64,000 bases of DNA, from NCBI GenBank assembly GCA_024244705.1, contig JAAEOK010000081.1, positions 1-64,000 on the forward strand, written 5' to 3'. Under the pieces are notes generated by a model. It was not told where the DNA came from and did no database searches. It was given only the letters and a program-made list of their open reading frames with translations. Below are positions 51,307 through 61,119 of the stretch, piece after piece. Each line of letters starts with the position of its first letter. The first letter of the stretch is position 1. Made by a program: the position numbers and the translations under genes. This DNA comes from Alphaproteobacteria bacterium (GTDB lineage Bacteria > Pseudomonadota > Alphaproteobacteria > JAAEOK01).

Positions 51307-53346
51307 ATGTTCGGTAAGCTGACCGTCGACGCTTTGCCGCTTTACAGCTGGGTCGCCATGAGCGGGGCGGCGATTACCGTCGGCGCCGCCCTCGCCGTCA
51401 TCGCCGGTATCACCTATTTCGGCAAGTGGCGCTATCTATGGGTCGAATGGCTGACCAGCGTCGACCACAAGCGGATCGGCATCATGTATATCACGATGGC
51501 GCTGGTCATGCTGGTGCGCGGCTTCATCGACGCCATCATGATGCGGAGCCAACAGGCGGTCGCGCTCAATTCCGACGGCTATCTGCCGCCGGACCATTTC
51601 GACCAGATCTTCAGTTCCCACGGCACCATCATGATCTTCTTCGTGGCGATGCCGTTCATGAGCGGCTTGTTCAACATCGTCGTGCCGCAGCAGATCGGTA
51701 CCCGCGACGTCGCCTTCCCGTTCCTCAACTCGGTCAGTCTGTGGCTGACCACGGCGGGCGCTGGGCTGGTCATGATCTCGCTGGTCATCGGCAAGTTCTC
51801 GACCGCCGGCTGGACCGGCTACCCGCCCTATTCGGGGATTGAGTATTCACCCGACGTCGGCGTCGATTACTGGCTGTGGGCGGTGCTCATCAGCGGCGCC
51901 GGATCGACCCTGACCGGTATCAATTTCATCGTCACCATTATCAAGCGGCGGGCGCCGGGGATGACCCTGATGCGGATGCCGATGTTCACCTGGACCGTGT
52001 TCTGCAGCAGCATCGTGATTACCTTCGCGTTCCCCGCCCTGACCGTTGCCTGCGCCATGCTCGGCCTCGACCGGATCTTCGGCATGCACTTCTTCACCAA
52101 CGAGGCCGGCGGCAACTTTATGAATTACATCAACCTGTTCTGGATCTGGGGCCACCCGGAGGTCTACGTCCTCGTCCTGCCCGCCTTCGGTGTCTATTCC
52201 GAAGTGGTGGCGACCTTCTCCAGCAAGCGGCTGTTCGGCTACAAATCGCTGGTCTACGCCACGATGGCGATCGCCCTGATGTCGTTCGCGGTCTGGCTAC
52301 ATCACTTCTTCACCATGGGCGCGAGCGCCAACGTCAACACTTTCTTCGGCATCGCGACGATGATCATCGCGATCCCGACCGGGGTGAAGGTCTTCGACTG
52401 GCTGTTCACACTCTATCGCGGCCGCATCCGCTTCCACCCGTCGATGCTGTGGACCATCGGCTTCATCGTGACCTTCGTCATTGGCGGCATGACGGGTGTT
52501 CTGCACGCGATACCGCCGGCCGACTACCTGATGCACAACACGACGTTCCTGGTCGCCCATTTCCACAACATGATCATCCCCGGCGTGCTGTTCGGCTATC
52601 TGGCCGGCTTCATGTACTGGTTCCCCAAGGTGATCGGCTTCACGCTCGACGAACAATGGGGCCGGCGCGCCTTCTGGCTGTGGCTGGTCGGCTTCTATCT
52701 CGCCTTCATGCCGCTCTATGCGCTCGGGTTCCTCGGCATGCCGCGGCGCATGGAGCACTACAACGTCGCCGAATGGCAGCCCTACCTGATCGCCGCCGCC
52801 GCAGGGGCGGTCCTCATTTTGTGCGGCATCGCCTGCCAGCTCATTCAACTGGCGGTCAGCGTGCGAGACTGGCGCGAGCGGCGCGACCTCAGCGGCGACC
52901 CCTGGAACGGGCGCACCCTGGAGTGGCTCACCTCGTCGCCGCCGGCGCCCTACAATTTCGCCGTGCTGCCCGAAGTCGGGAGCCTCGATGCCTTCCACGA
53001 GATGAAGAAAGGCGGCGTCGCCTACCGGCGGCCGGAGCGCTATGAGGACATCTACATCCCCAAGAACACCGGCGCCGGGCCGATCCTTGGCGGCATGGCC
53101 TTCGTCCTCGGCTTCGCCGTGATATGGCATATCTGGTGGCTGGTCGCCGCCGCGGCGCTCGTCATGCTGGCGACGATCGTCGTCCGCACCTTCGATGACG
53201 ATCCCGACTATTGCCTGACCGCCCGCGAGGTCGAGGAGATCGAGAACGAGCGCTACAAGACCCTGGCCATCGCCGAGGCGCCGCGCGAAGAAGCCGAACG
53301 CGACCCCGCCTTCGCCGCCCAAATGCTACCGGGGAACGTGACATGA
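51307..53346 (+). CDS. cyoB: Quinol oxidase subunit I (bo3-type)
   Basis: A 679-residue integral membrane subunit carrying heme b, heme o and Cu-B. The helix VI segment [15 protein letters not shown] has the His-Tyr cross-link pair, helix VII has LHHFFTMG (the two Cu-B His), and helix X has HFHNMIIPG for the two hemes. It reduces O2 to water and pumps protons. Length matches CyoB (about 660 residues). It overlaps cyoC by four bases (ATGA). Confidence 0.96.
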   Translation: MFGKLTVDALPLYSWVAMSGAAITVGAALAVIAGITYFGKWRYLWVEWLTSVDHKRIGIMYITMALVMLVRGFIDAIMMRSQQAVALNSDGYLPPDHFDQIFSSHGTIMIFFVAMPFMSGLFNIVVPQQIGTRDVAFPFLNSVSLWLTTAGAGLVMISLVIGKFSTAGWTGYPPYSGIEYSPDVGVDYWLWAVLISGAGSTLTGINFIVTIIKRRAPGMTLMRMPMFTWTVFCSSIVITFAFPALTVACAMLGLDRIFGMHFFTNEAGGNFMNYINLFWIWGHPEVYVLVLPAFGVYSEVVATFSSKRLFGYKSLVYATMAIALMSFAVWLHHFFTMGASANVNTFFGIATMIIAIPTGVKVFDWLFTLYRGRIRFHPSMLWTIGFIVTFVIGGMTGVLHAIPPADYLMHNTTFLVAHFHNMIIPGVLFGYLAGFMYWFPKVIGFTLDEQWGRRAFWLWLVGFYLAFMPLYALGFLGMPRRMEHYNVAEWQPYLIAAAAGAVLILCGIACQLIQLAVSVRDWRERRDLSGDPWNGRTLEWLTSSPPAPYNFAVLPEVGSLDAFHEMKKGGVAYRRPERYEDIYIPKNTGAGPILGGMAFVLGFAVIWHIWWLVAAAALVMLATIVVRTFDDDPDYCLTAREVEEIENERYKTLAIAEAPREEAERDPAFAAQMLPGNVT

Positions 53347-53948
53347 CCGATATCGCCGCGCCGTCCGCCGCCCGCGATCGGGAAACCTCAGAGATCGTGG
53401 AACAGCGGGCGTTCGGTTTCTGGCTCTACCTGATGAGCGACGCCATCATCTTCGCGCTGCTGTTCATGACCTTCGTCGTGATGTCCCATGGCACCGCCGA
53501 CGGGCCAACCGCGAAGGAGCTGTTCAGCCTGCCGCGGACCTTCGCCGAGACCATGCTGCTGCTGGTCAGCAGCCTCACCTTCGGCTTCGCCTCGCTGGCC
53601 GCCGGCGACCGTCACAAGGCCGGCGTGCTCGGCTGGCTGGCGGTCACCTTCGTGCTCGGCCTCGGCTTCGTCGCCCTCGAAATCGGCGAGTTTGCCGGCA
53701 TGGTGGCAATCGGTGCCGGCCCCGACCGCAGCGGTTTCCTGTCCGCCTTCTTCACCCTGGTCGGCACCCACGGCCTGCATGTCAGCTTCGGCCTGATTTT
53801 CATCGTCATCATGGCGGCGCAGATCGCGGTCCGCGGCCTGACCGTGCCGGCGACGTCGCGGCTGTTCCGCCTCGGCCTGTTCTGGCACTTCCTCGATATC
53901 GTCTGGATCGGCATCTTTTCGGTCGTCTATTTGCCGGGAGTGATGTGA
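53343..53948 (+). CDS. cyoC: Quinol oxidase subunit III
   Basis: A 201-residue membrane protein with about five helices. The features [24 protein letters not shown] and [21 protein letters not shown] with [14 protein letters not shown] are those of heme-copper oxidase subunit III. It stabilises proton pumping by subunit I. The start ATG overlaps the cyoB stop, and cyoD begins directly at the base after its own stop codon. Confidence 0.95.
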   Translation: MTDIAAPSAARDRETSEIVEQRAFGFWLYLMSDAIIFALLFMTFVVMSHGTADGPTAKELFSLPRTFAETMLLLVSSLTFGFASLAAGDRHKAGVLGWLAVTFVLGLGFVALEIGEFAGMVAIGAGPDRSGFLSAFFTLVGTHGLHVSFGLIFIVIMAAQIAVRGLTVPATSRLFRLGLFWHFLDIVWIGIFSVVYLPGVM

Positions 53949-54266
53949 ATGAAGGTCTGGATCGCCAATCTCGAACCCGGCGTGAAGGTCTACCTGACCG
54001 GTTTCGTCCTCGCCCTGGCGCTGACCGTGATCCCGTTCGCGCTGGTCGCCATCGACGTGGTGCCGCGACTGCCGGCGCTGATCGTCATCGCCGTCCTGGC
54101 GCTGATCCAGGTGCTGGTCCATCTGCGCTGTTTCCTCCATCTCGACCTGGAGACGACGCCGCGCGAGAACATCGTGGCGATCGCCTTCGCCGCCGTTCTG
54201 ATCTTCCTTTTGATCGGCGGCAGCCTGTGGATCATGCTCGACCTGCACAACCGCATGATCGTGTGA
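53949..54266 (+). CDS. cyoD: Quinol oxidase subunit IV
   Basis: A 105-residue protein with three hydrophobic helices (residues 14-38, 43-62 and 75-98). VYLTGFVLALALTVIPFALV and ALIQVLVHLRCFLHLDLE are typical of CyoD, an assembly and stability subunit. It is the last gene of the operon. No heme O synthase gene (cyoE/ctaB) follows in the window, so heme O must be made by a gene elsewhere. Confidence 0.93.
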   Translation: MKVWIANLEPGVKVYLTGFVLALALTVIPFALVAIDVVPRLPALIVIAVLALIQVLVHLRCFLHLDLETTPRENIVAIAFAAVLIFLLIGGSLWIMLDLHNRMIV

Positions 54267-54369
54267 GCGCGGGGCGACGGCGGGCCGGTTGTCTGGCTTG
54301 CGCGTCGTTGAAGCGTCCGCCTCTCCGTGCCACCCTCGCCGGCGATGCAACCGGTCGACGGAGGACACG

Positions 54370-54441
54370 ATGAAACTGAGCGGGCGCAACCTTCTGGACG
54401 GCAGGGCGGTCGTACCGCTGATCGGCGCGATGAGGGCATAA
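54370..54441 (+). pseudogene. Truncated Mop-like (TOBE) gene
   Basis: A 23-codon frame, MKLSGRNLLDGRAVVPLIG..., stops at 54439-54441. Its first 13 residues nearly match the intact Mop-like protein at 57871 ([14 protein letters not shown]), then the similarity ends. About 75 bases upstream are also shared (GTTGAAGCG.CCGCC..TCCGTGCCAC in both). It is a broken copy of the 57.9-kb gene. The shared upstream part may be a conserved regulatory sequence or simply part of the duplication. Confidence 0.65.
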
Positions 54442-54641
54442 CCCCCCCCGGTTCACGCTTGATAGCGACCGCCAAATGCCCGCTCAGAACGCCACTGGGA
54501 GATCACAAGCTCGACCCTTAACCTCAGATCTCGCAACGCCCAAACACTGTCCGGGCCGACCACCGAATTGCTCACGTCAGGCTCGGGCCAGCGTTTCCAC
54601 ACAACCGGGACCCCATACGGACATTGAATGATCAAGGTTTG

Positions 54642-54657
54642 TATAGACTGTCTGATA
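54642..54657. promoter_or_regulatory. Palindromic operator before the second DHA2-type MFS gene
   Basis: TATAGACTGTCTGATA has a perfect AGAC-T-GTCT core with matching TAT/ATA flanks, the type of site bound by TetR/AcrR repressors of efflux genes. It ends 21 bases before the GTG at 54679. No TetR gene lies next to it. Confidence 0.45.
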
Positions 54658-54678
54658 GTTCCTTCCGATTGATGGAGC

Positions 54679-56043
54679 GTGGTGGAAGTTATCGACGATC
54701 AGAGCCGACAGCGTTGGATTCTGGTCGCCATGGGCGGCGTGGTCGGTCTCATTCTGCTCGACGAGACCGTTGTCGGCGTTGCGCTGCCGACTATTCGCCA
54801 TGACCTCGGCTTGTCGCTTGTCGCCTCTCATTGGGTCGTCAACGCCTACTTGCTCGTCTTCGCCGGCTTTGCGGCGGCGGGCGGAAAGCTCGGCGATATC
54901 GTCGGGCACAGGGTGCTCTTCACGGTTAGCGTCATCATCTTCGGACTGGCCTCGCTGGCTTGCGGGTTTGCCCAAGACGGCGTCTGGCTGATCGCCGCCC
55001 GTGCGGTTCAAGGTATCGGGGCTGCGGTCATTTTCCCGGCCTCCATGGCGATGATAACCATCGTCTTTCCACCAGAAGGTCGCGGTGTGGCGCTCGGCAT
55101 TTATGGCGCCATCGGCACGGTTTTCCTCGCCTTGGGTCCGCTGGTCGGCGGTTTTTTTACCGAGGTGATTTCCTGGCGTTGGATCTTCTGGATCAACCCC
55201 GTGATCGTCGTTGCAATTGCAGTCATTGTGCTCATCGTGTGGCGAGACCCCGCGCGCGAGGGCTCAGAGCCCAAGCTTGATGTCACCGGGCTGTCGACGC
55301 TGGTCGGCGGATTAACCATGTTGGTTTTTGCCATCATGCAGGGGCCAGACTGGGGCTGGTCCAGCCCCGCGATCCTCATCCCGCTGGTTGGCGGCATCAC
55401 TGTCCTGGGTTATTTTGTCCTTCTGGAACGACGTCTCGAAGCACCGCTCGTCGAGGTGGCATTGTTTGCCAGCGCGAGCTTCACGGCATGCAATCTGGTC
55501 GTCTTTGCCGCCCAGTTCAGCAAGATTGCCATCATCATCTTTGGTGCGCTTTACCTTCAGCACAGTATCGGCATGAGTCCCTTGGTTGCCGGATTGGCAT
55601 TGGTGGTCGCGGTAGTCGGTAGTCCGATGACGGCAGCCGCCTCGGGAAAATTTGCTGATCGCTATGGCTCGCGCCGGCCAGCGCTTGGCGGGCTCGCTTG
55701 CGCCGTTGCGAGCGTGTTGTGGATCGGCATGGCATCCCCATGGGACGACTATCTCGTGCTGGTGCCTGCCTTGGTTATCTGGGGTGCGGCGATGCCGTTC
55801 TGTTTCATGCCGCCCCAGCGCGCGATCATGAACGCCGTAACGCTAGATGAACAGGGTCAGGCCGGTGGCATCGTCATGACCGCCCAGCTCCTGGGCGGCA
55901 CCATCGGCATGGCGGTGTGCAGTACAATCTATTTGATAACACAGGACTATCAGGCCGTCTTTCTGGCGACGGGGGGATTCTTGACAGTTGTCCTGGTGAT
56001 CGGTTACGTCGCAATCGAACGCGATACCGGTTCCGCAAGGTAA
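54679..56043 (+). CDS. DHA2-type (EmrB/QacA-like) MFS exporter, paralogue
   Basis: A 454-residue transporter of the same length and clear overall similarity to the gene at 14867. Helix 1 has LDETVVGVALPTIRHDLG, helix 2 GDIVGHRV, and helix 5 GPLVGGFFTEVISWRWIFWI. It is probably a proton-coupled exporter of hydrophobic compounds. The start is GTG. Base composition is slightly less GC-rich at codon third positions than in the cyo genes, compatible with a different history. It follows the truncated mop gene and a palindromic operator. Confidence 0.85.
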   Translation: MVEVIDDQSRQRWILVAMGGVVGLILLDETVVGVALPTIRHDLGLSLVASHWVVNAYLLVFAGFAAAGGKLGDIVGHRVLFTVSVIIFGLASLACGFAQDGVWLIAARAVQGIGAAVIFPASMAMITIVFPPEGRGVALGIYGAIGTVFLALGPLVGGFFTEVISWRWIFWINPVIVVAIAVIVLIVWRDPAREGSEPKLDVTGLSTLVGGLTMLVFAIMQGPDWGWSSPAILIPLVGGITVLGYFVLLERRLEAPLVEVALFASASFTACNLVVFAAQFSKIAIIIFGALYLQHSIGMSPLVAGLALVVAVVGSPMTAAASGKFADRYGSRRPALGGLACAVASVLWIGMASPWDDYLVLVPALVIWGAAMPFCFMPPQRAIMNAVTLDEQGQAGGIVMTAQLLGGTIGMAVCSTIYLITQDYQAVFLATGGFLTVVLVIGYVAIERDTGSAR

Positions 56044-56245
56044 TAATCGAGAGACGGCGGTGCGGTCCCTGACTACGAGGCGAGATCGGGCGAACGGGTC
56101 TTTGCATTGACTTGGTGCCCGTTAGGCGATCCTAACAGCGAGGGGCGCTCGACGTCCGATTTCGGGCGGTAAGCCGACACAATGACCGAATGCGAGCCAC
56201 CGGTATGCGCTCAATCTTCCTGCCGCGGGCTCCCCTAATGTGTCC

Positions 56246-56710
56246 TTATTCGGTGAAGTCTATCCGACCGTCCGGAAGCAAATAGAGAACGAGCGCCCGG
56301 CCGCCTGTAACTTCCGGGTAATGGTCGGAACCTGGCTCGAAAACGCACCAACCGCGACCGTGACCGCAGAAAGTTGCCGCTTCCGCGACTGGCATCACCA
56401 TGCAAATTTCGCCCGTTGGATGACGGTGGTGAGGGCCGCGAAAATCGGTGATGTCGACAACATCTACGCTGAACCCGTCGCTTGTCGGGCTAGGCTCGAT
56501 GACGCGCCCGAAGCGCCGCCCCTTACCGCCCTCTTGGCACATCCAACCGGCGCCGATCGCGGCGTGGCAGGCCCGCTCGATGGCGTGGTATTGCTCGCCG
56601 TCGGCGGGAAAGAGCCGGTTCAAGTCTTCGGCCAAACCAGCATCGATCGACGCTCCCCGAACAGCTCGCGTCACCGGGCGAATCAAGGTCTCGAAGTCCG
56701 CTAGGCCCAT
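56246..56710 (-). CDS. DUF4863 / 4-hydroxylaminobenzoate lyase-like protein
   Basis: A 154-residue protein. IEPSPTSDGFSVDVVDITDFRGPHHRHPTGEICMVMP carries a His/Glu cluster of the cupin type (HHRHPTGEI), and a later GRGWCVFEPGSDHYPEVTGGRALVLYLLPDGRI completes the barrel. This is the DUF4863 pattern, which includes PnbB 4-hydroxylaminobenzoate lyase of nitrobenzoate degradation. The catalytic assignment here is by family only. It is isolated on the minus strand inside the accessory segment. Confidence 0.7.
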   Translation of the reverse strand: MGLADFETLIRPVTRAVRGASIDAGLAEDLNRLFPADGEQYHAIERACHAAIGAGWMCQEGGKGRRFGRVIEPSPTSDGFSVDVVDITDFRGPHHRHPTGEICMVMPVAEAATFCGHGRGWCVFEPGSDHYPEVTGGRALVLYLLPDGRIDFTE

Positions 56711-56968
56711 GCTACGCTTCCTCTCTCGCGCGTTGAAATCTCAACCGGCCGAAGATCGCGAATTGATCCGCCGTATGTTCGCTTTGCGCCGGAAGGTGCT
56801 GCAAAACTCACCGAGTCGCGATGGCGGCGAAACAATCGAAACGTCGTCAGGCCCGGCCTGAATAATCGAAACGAACTTGTCATGGATCAATGCACCCCTG
56901 GCATTTCAAAGGTAACCGGTTGGGCGCCACGCTGGCGTGGCGATCATGGCCATTGAGGAGAACAAAGA

Positions 56969-57391
56969 ATGCCCCGTCGGATCATCCCCGATGTTATACG
57001 CGGACAGACAATTGTGCACCTTGGGGCAAAGGCCCTGGCGCGGCGGGCCGCAAAACTGATGCGAAATAACAACGTTGGGGCGGTGCTGATCATGGAGGGT
57101 AAAGCCTTGAAAGGCATCCTTACGGTAAATGACATGACCTGCCGCATAATTGCCGAGGGACTGGATCCGAACAAGACGCACGTAGGAGAGATTATGACCC
57201 CCAACCCGGACACGGTCAGCTCCGAAACGACGGCCATCGAGGCGTTGCGTCTCATGCACGACGGTGATTACCGGCATCTGCCGGTCGTCGATGACGGACA
57301 GGTCATGGGTCTCGTGTCGCGCCGGGACTTCCACGGTCTTGAGAAAGCAAGGCTCGATGATGAAACGGCGCTATGGGAGCGTATCGCTTAG
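56969..57391 (+). CDS. CBS-domain pair protein
   Basis: A 140-residue protein with two CBS domains: the first at residues 8-60 (LMRNNNVGAVLIMEGKALKGILTVNDMTCRII), the second at 75-125 (IMTPNPDTVSSETTAIEALRLMHDGDYRHLPVVDDGQVMGLVSRRD). Such proteins bind adenine nucleotides and modulate partner enzymes or channels; the partner cannot be inferred here. A GAGGAG site lies 9-14 bases before the ATG. It is a stand-alone gene in the accessory segment. Confidence 0.88.
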   Translation: MPRRIIPDVIRGQTIVHLGAKALARRAAKLMRNNNVGAVLIMEGKALKGILTVNDMTCRIIAEGLDPNKTHVGEIMTPNPDTVSSETTAIEALRLMHDGDYRHLPVVDDGQVMGLVSRRDFHGLEKARLDDETALWERIA

Positions 57392-57443
57392 ATTGTGGGT
57401 TGGAGACCGTGCAACGCACGCTCACCTCTCACGCATTTTATAG

Positions 57444-57503
57444 ATGGGGGAAATCCCGAAGAAATACACCTGCGAAGGTGAGGATGTCTCACCGCCGTGG
57501 AAA
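57444..57503 (+). pseudogene. Fragment of a YbhB/YbcL (PEBP-like) gene
   Basis: Twenty codons read MGEIPKKYTCEGEDVSPPWK, which is the conserved 'IPK.YTC.GE..SPPL.W' motif of PEBP/Raf-kinase-inhibitor-like proteins (YbhB/YbcL). The frame continues open to 57680 but loses similarity immediately, and the domain should be about 150 residues. It is thus a broken gene remnant. It lies in the 479-base spacer between the CBS gene and the Mop-like gene, where no other gene is seen. Confidence 0.6.
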
Positions 57504-57870
57504 GTGACAGAGACTTATGAGAACACACCCTGGCTCGGTATACGTGCACAGCAACCTGGGTCGTGGGGTTCTGTGTGGCGAGAACTTCAACCGCTCGTGA
57601 TTCTAGTTCTATTGTCTGGTCTTGTTGTATTGCCGAGGGGTAGGCGGGCCTGTGCCGGACGAAATTTGAAAGATCGTTAGGGACGAAACGCAACGGGCGA
57701 TCCTCGCGGGCGAGCCCTCTAATCGAGGCGATGAGCTTTACAGGCCGATCTATCATGAAATGTGCCGAGATTGCAGCCGCCTGGCAGCCGCACAGCCAAC
57801 CTCGCGCCGTTGAAGCGCCCGCCGTTCCGTGCCACGGTGCCGCCAGCCGTATCGAATTACGGAGGCATCG

Positions 57871-58080
57871 ATGAAGCTGAGCGCGCGCAACATATTGGAC
57901 GGCAAGGTGGTCGCGGTGAAGACGGGCACGGTGGCGGCCCAGGTCACCGTCGACATCGGCGGCGGCACCCTGATTACGTCGACGGTGACGGTCGACGCCG
58001 TCGAGGACCTCGGTCTCGCCGAGGGCTCGCCGGTGAGGGCGGTGATCAAGGCGTCCGAAGTCATCCTCGCCACCGACTAG
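57871..58080 (+). CDS. Mop-like molybdate-binding (TOBE domain) protein
   Basis: A 69-residue single TOBE/Mop domain: [32 protein letters not shown] followed by [33 protein letters not shown]. Molbindins of this kind form hexamers storing molybdate. A GGAGG site lies 5-9 bases before the ATG. A truncated copy is found at 54370, so the DNA between may have been inserted by duplication. The Mo-cofactor genes are at 33-36 kb, not adjacent. It precedes a YnfA-like gene by 40 bases. Confidence 0.9.
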   Translation: MKLSARNILDGKVVAVKTGTVAAQVTVDIGGGTLITSTVTVDAVEDLGLAEGSPVRAVIKASEVILATD

Positions 58081-58120
58081 AGTATCGCGACGGCCCGCCC
58101 GCGAGCTCTCCGACCGCGCC

Positions 58121-58438
58121 ATGACCTCGATCCTCGCCTATATCGGCGCCGCGATCGCCGGCTGCTTCGCGTTCTGGGCCTGGCTCCGCCTCGACAAGCC
58201 GGTGTGGTGGGTCGTTCCCGGCGTGCTGGCGCTGGCGCTATTCGCCTATCTGCTGACCCTCGTCGACAGCCCCTTCGCCGGCCGCGCCTATGCCGCCTAT
58301 GGCGGGATCTACATCGCCGCCTCGCTGGTCTGGTTGTGGATCGTCGAGGGCGCCCGTCCCGACCGCTGGGACGCCATCGGCGCCGCGATCTGTCTCGTCG
58401 GCATGGCGGTAATCCTGTTCGGCCCGCGCGCCGCTTGA
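58121..58438 (+). CDS. YnfA/UPF0060 family membrane protein
   Basis: A 105-residue protein with four hydrophobic helices. It keeps the YnfA pattern: '[24 protein letters not shown]', [22 protein letters not shown] and '[24 protein letters not shown]'. YnfA proteins resemble small multidrug efflux units, but transport has not been proven for this group. It is close to the Mop-like gene (40 bases) and may be cotranscribed. Confidence 0.9.
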   Translation: MTSILAYIGAAIAGCFAFWAWLRLDKPVWWVVPGVLALALFAYLLTLVDSPFAGRAYAAYGGIYIAASLVWLWIVEGARPDRWDAIGAAICLVGMAVILFGPRAA

Positions 58439-59704
<1,266 letters not shown>

Positions 59705-59711
59705 GCACGGA

Positions 59712-60998
59712 CTACGCCGGGTCAGGCATGCGCCGCAGGGCGCGAATCGGCGACAGCGCGAGGACCAGCGGTGCCGTCAGGCCGCCGATCACACCGATCC
59801 ATACCGCGGTGCGGACATCGAGCTCGGTCGCCAGCCAGCCGGCGAGCAGGGCGCCGGTCGGCACCAGCACGCCGGTCAGGACGTGCAGGGTTGCGTTGGC
59901 GCGGCCGAGGACGGCGAGCGGCAGCACGGTCTGGCGCAGGCTGACCGCCTGCACCGCATAGGCCACTATCAAGCCGTCGCCGATCAGCTGGTGGGTGACG
60001 AGGAAACCGAGCATCAGCCAGAGCGGGCCCTGGGCCAGCGGGATCAGCAGCGCGGCGGCCTGGCCGGCCGCGAGCATCGCGATCATCGCCGGGCCCAACC
60101 GCCACCGCGTGGTGACGTGGCGGGCGAGCACGGCGCCGAGCAAGGCGCCGATCCCGCCGATGCCGATCAGCACGCCGACCGTCCCCGGCGACAGGCCGAG
60201 GGTGTCGATGGTGAAGATCATGTAGAGGGCATAGAAGAACCCGCCGGACAGGGCGCCGAGGCTCTCGACCACGAACAACGGCCGCACCAGCGGGTGGCCG
60301 AACGCGGCGCGCAGGCCGACCGCCAAATCGCGGGCCATGGTCGGGCGCTCGGTCTCGGGTTTGGCCGGCGGCTCGGGTTTGCGGATGCGATGAAGGAACG
60401 CCGCCGACACCAGGTAGGTGAACGCATCGACAAGGATCGTCGCCGGCGCCGAGATCAGCTCGATGAGGATACCGGCGACGCTCGGCCCACCGATCTCGGC
60501 GACGGCGTCGGTCGATTCCAGCTTGGCATTGCCCTCGACCAGATCCGGCTTTCCGATCAGTGCCGGCAGGTAGGCGTTGTCGGCGATTTGGAACAGGGTC
60601 GTCGCCGCGCCGACACCGGCGGCGACCAGATAGAGCTGAGCCATCGCCAGCAGATCGAGCCAAGCGGCCAGCGGCACGGTCAGCAACAGGGCGGCGCGAA
60701 CCAGGTCGGCGCCGATCAGCAACGGGCGCTTGGCCGAGCGGTCGACCCGCCCACCCATGACCAGGCCGACAACCACGCCGGGGGCGACCGACAACGCCGA
60801 CAGGATGCCGATTTCGGCCGGGCTGGCGCCGATTGTCAGCAGTGCGAGGATGGGCAGCGCAGTGCGGCTGATGCGGCTGCCGAAGGCGCTGACCGCCTGC
60901 GCCGCCCATAGCTTGAGGAAGTCGGGGTGGCGCCACAATCCCCGTGTCGGCCAAATCATCGCTGCACCCATCGTTCCAACGCCGGTTTTTCCTTGCAT
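59712..60998 (-). CDS. MFS exporter (DHA3/MefA-like)
   Basis: A 428-residue transporter with about 12 hydrophobic segments. HPDFLKLWAAQAVSAFGSRISRTALPILALLTIGAS is the opening of DHA3 (TMR, macrolide/enterobactin-type) exporters, with GGRVDRSAKRPLL as motif A. A segment of basic and Pro-rich residues joins the two halves (KPEPPAKPETERP). It probably exports a small lipophilic or siderophore-like compound. The start could also be a Met ten or fourteen codons further in. Confidence 0.8.
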   Translation of the reverse strand: MQGKTGVGTMGAAMIWPTRGLWRHPDFLKLWAAQAVSAFGSRISRTALPILALLTIGASPAEIGILSALSVAPGVVVGLVMGGRVDRSAKRPLLIGADLVRAALLLTVPLAAWLDLLAMAQLYLVAAGVGAATTLFQIADNAYLPALIGKPDLVEGNAKLESTDAVAEIGGPSVAGILIELISAPATILVDAFTYLVSAAFLHRIRKPEPPAKPETERPTMARDLAVGLRAAFGHPLVRPLFVVESLGALSGGFFYALYMIFTIDTLGLSPGTVGVLIGIGGIGALLGAVLARHVTTRWRLGPAMIAMLAAGQAAALLIPLAQGPLWLMLGFLVTHQLIGDGLIVAYAVQAVSLRQTVLPLAVLGRANATLHVLTGVLVPTGALLAGWLATELDVRTAVWIGVIGGLTAPLVLALSPIRALRRMPDPA

Positions 60999-61119
60999 CG
61001 CCGCCGCCGGATTGGAAGATTAGCGGCAACGGACCGTCGGTCTCGTTCCTGCAGCCGGGCCTGCCCGTCTCATTCCCCGGGACCGAACGCCACGAACATA
61101 ACCTTCAGGGAGGCGTCAG

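Noticed and set aside
56709-56861. 50-codon frame MLRFLSRALKSQPAEDRELI on the plus strand
   Set aside because: Codons look plausible but there is no ribosome site, it overlaps the DUF4863 start region on the other strand, and no family is recognised.
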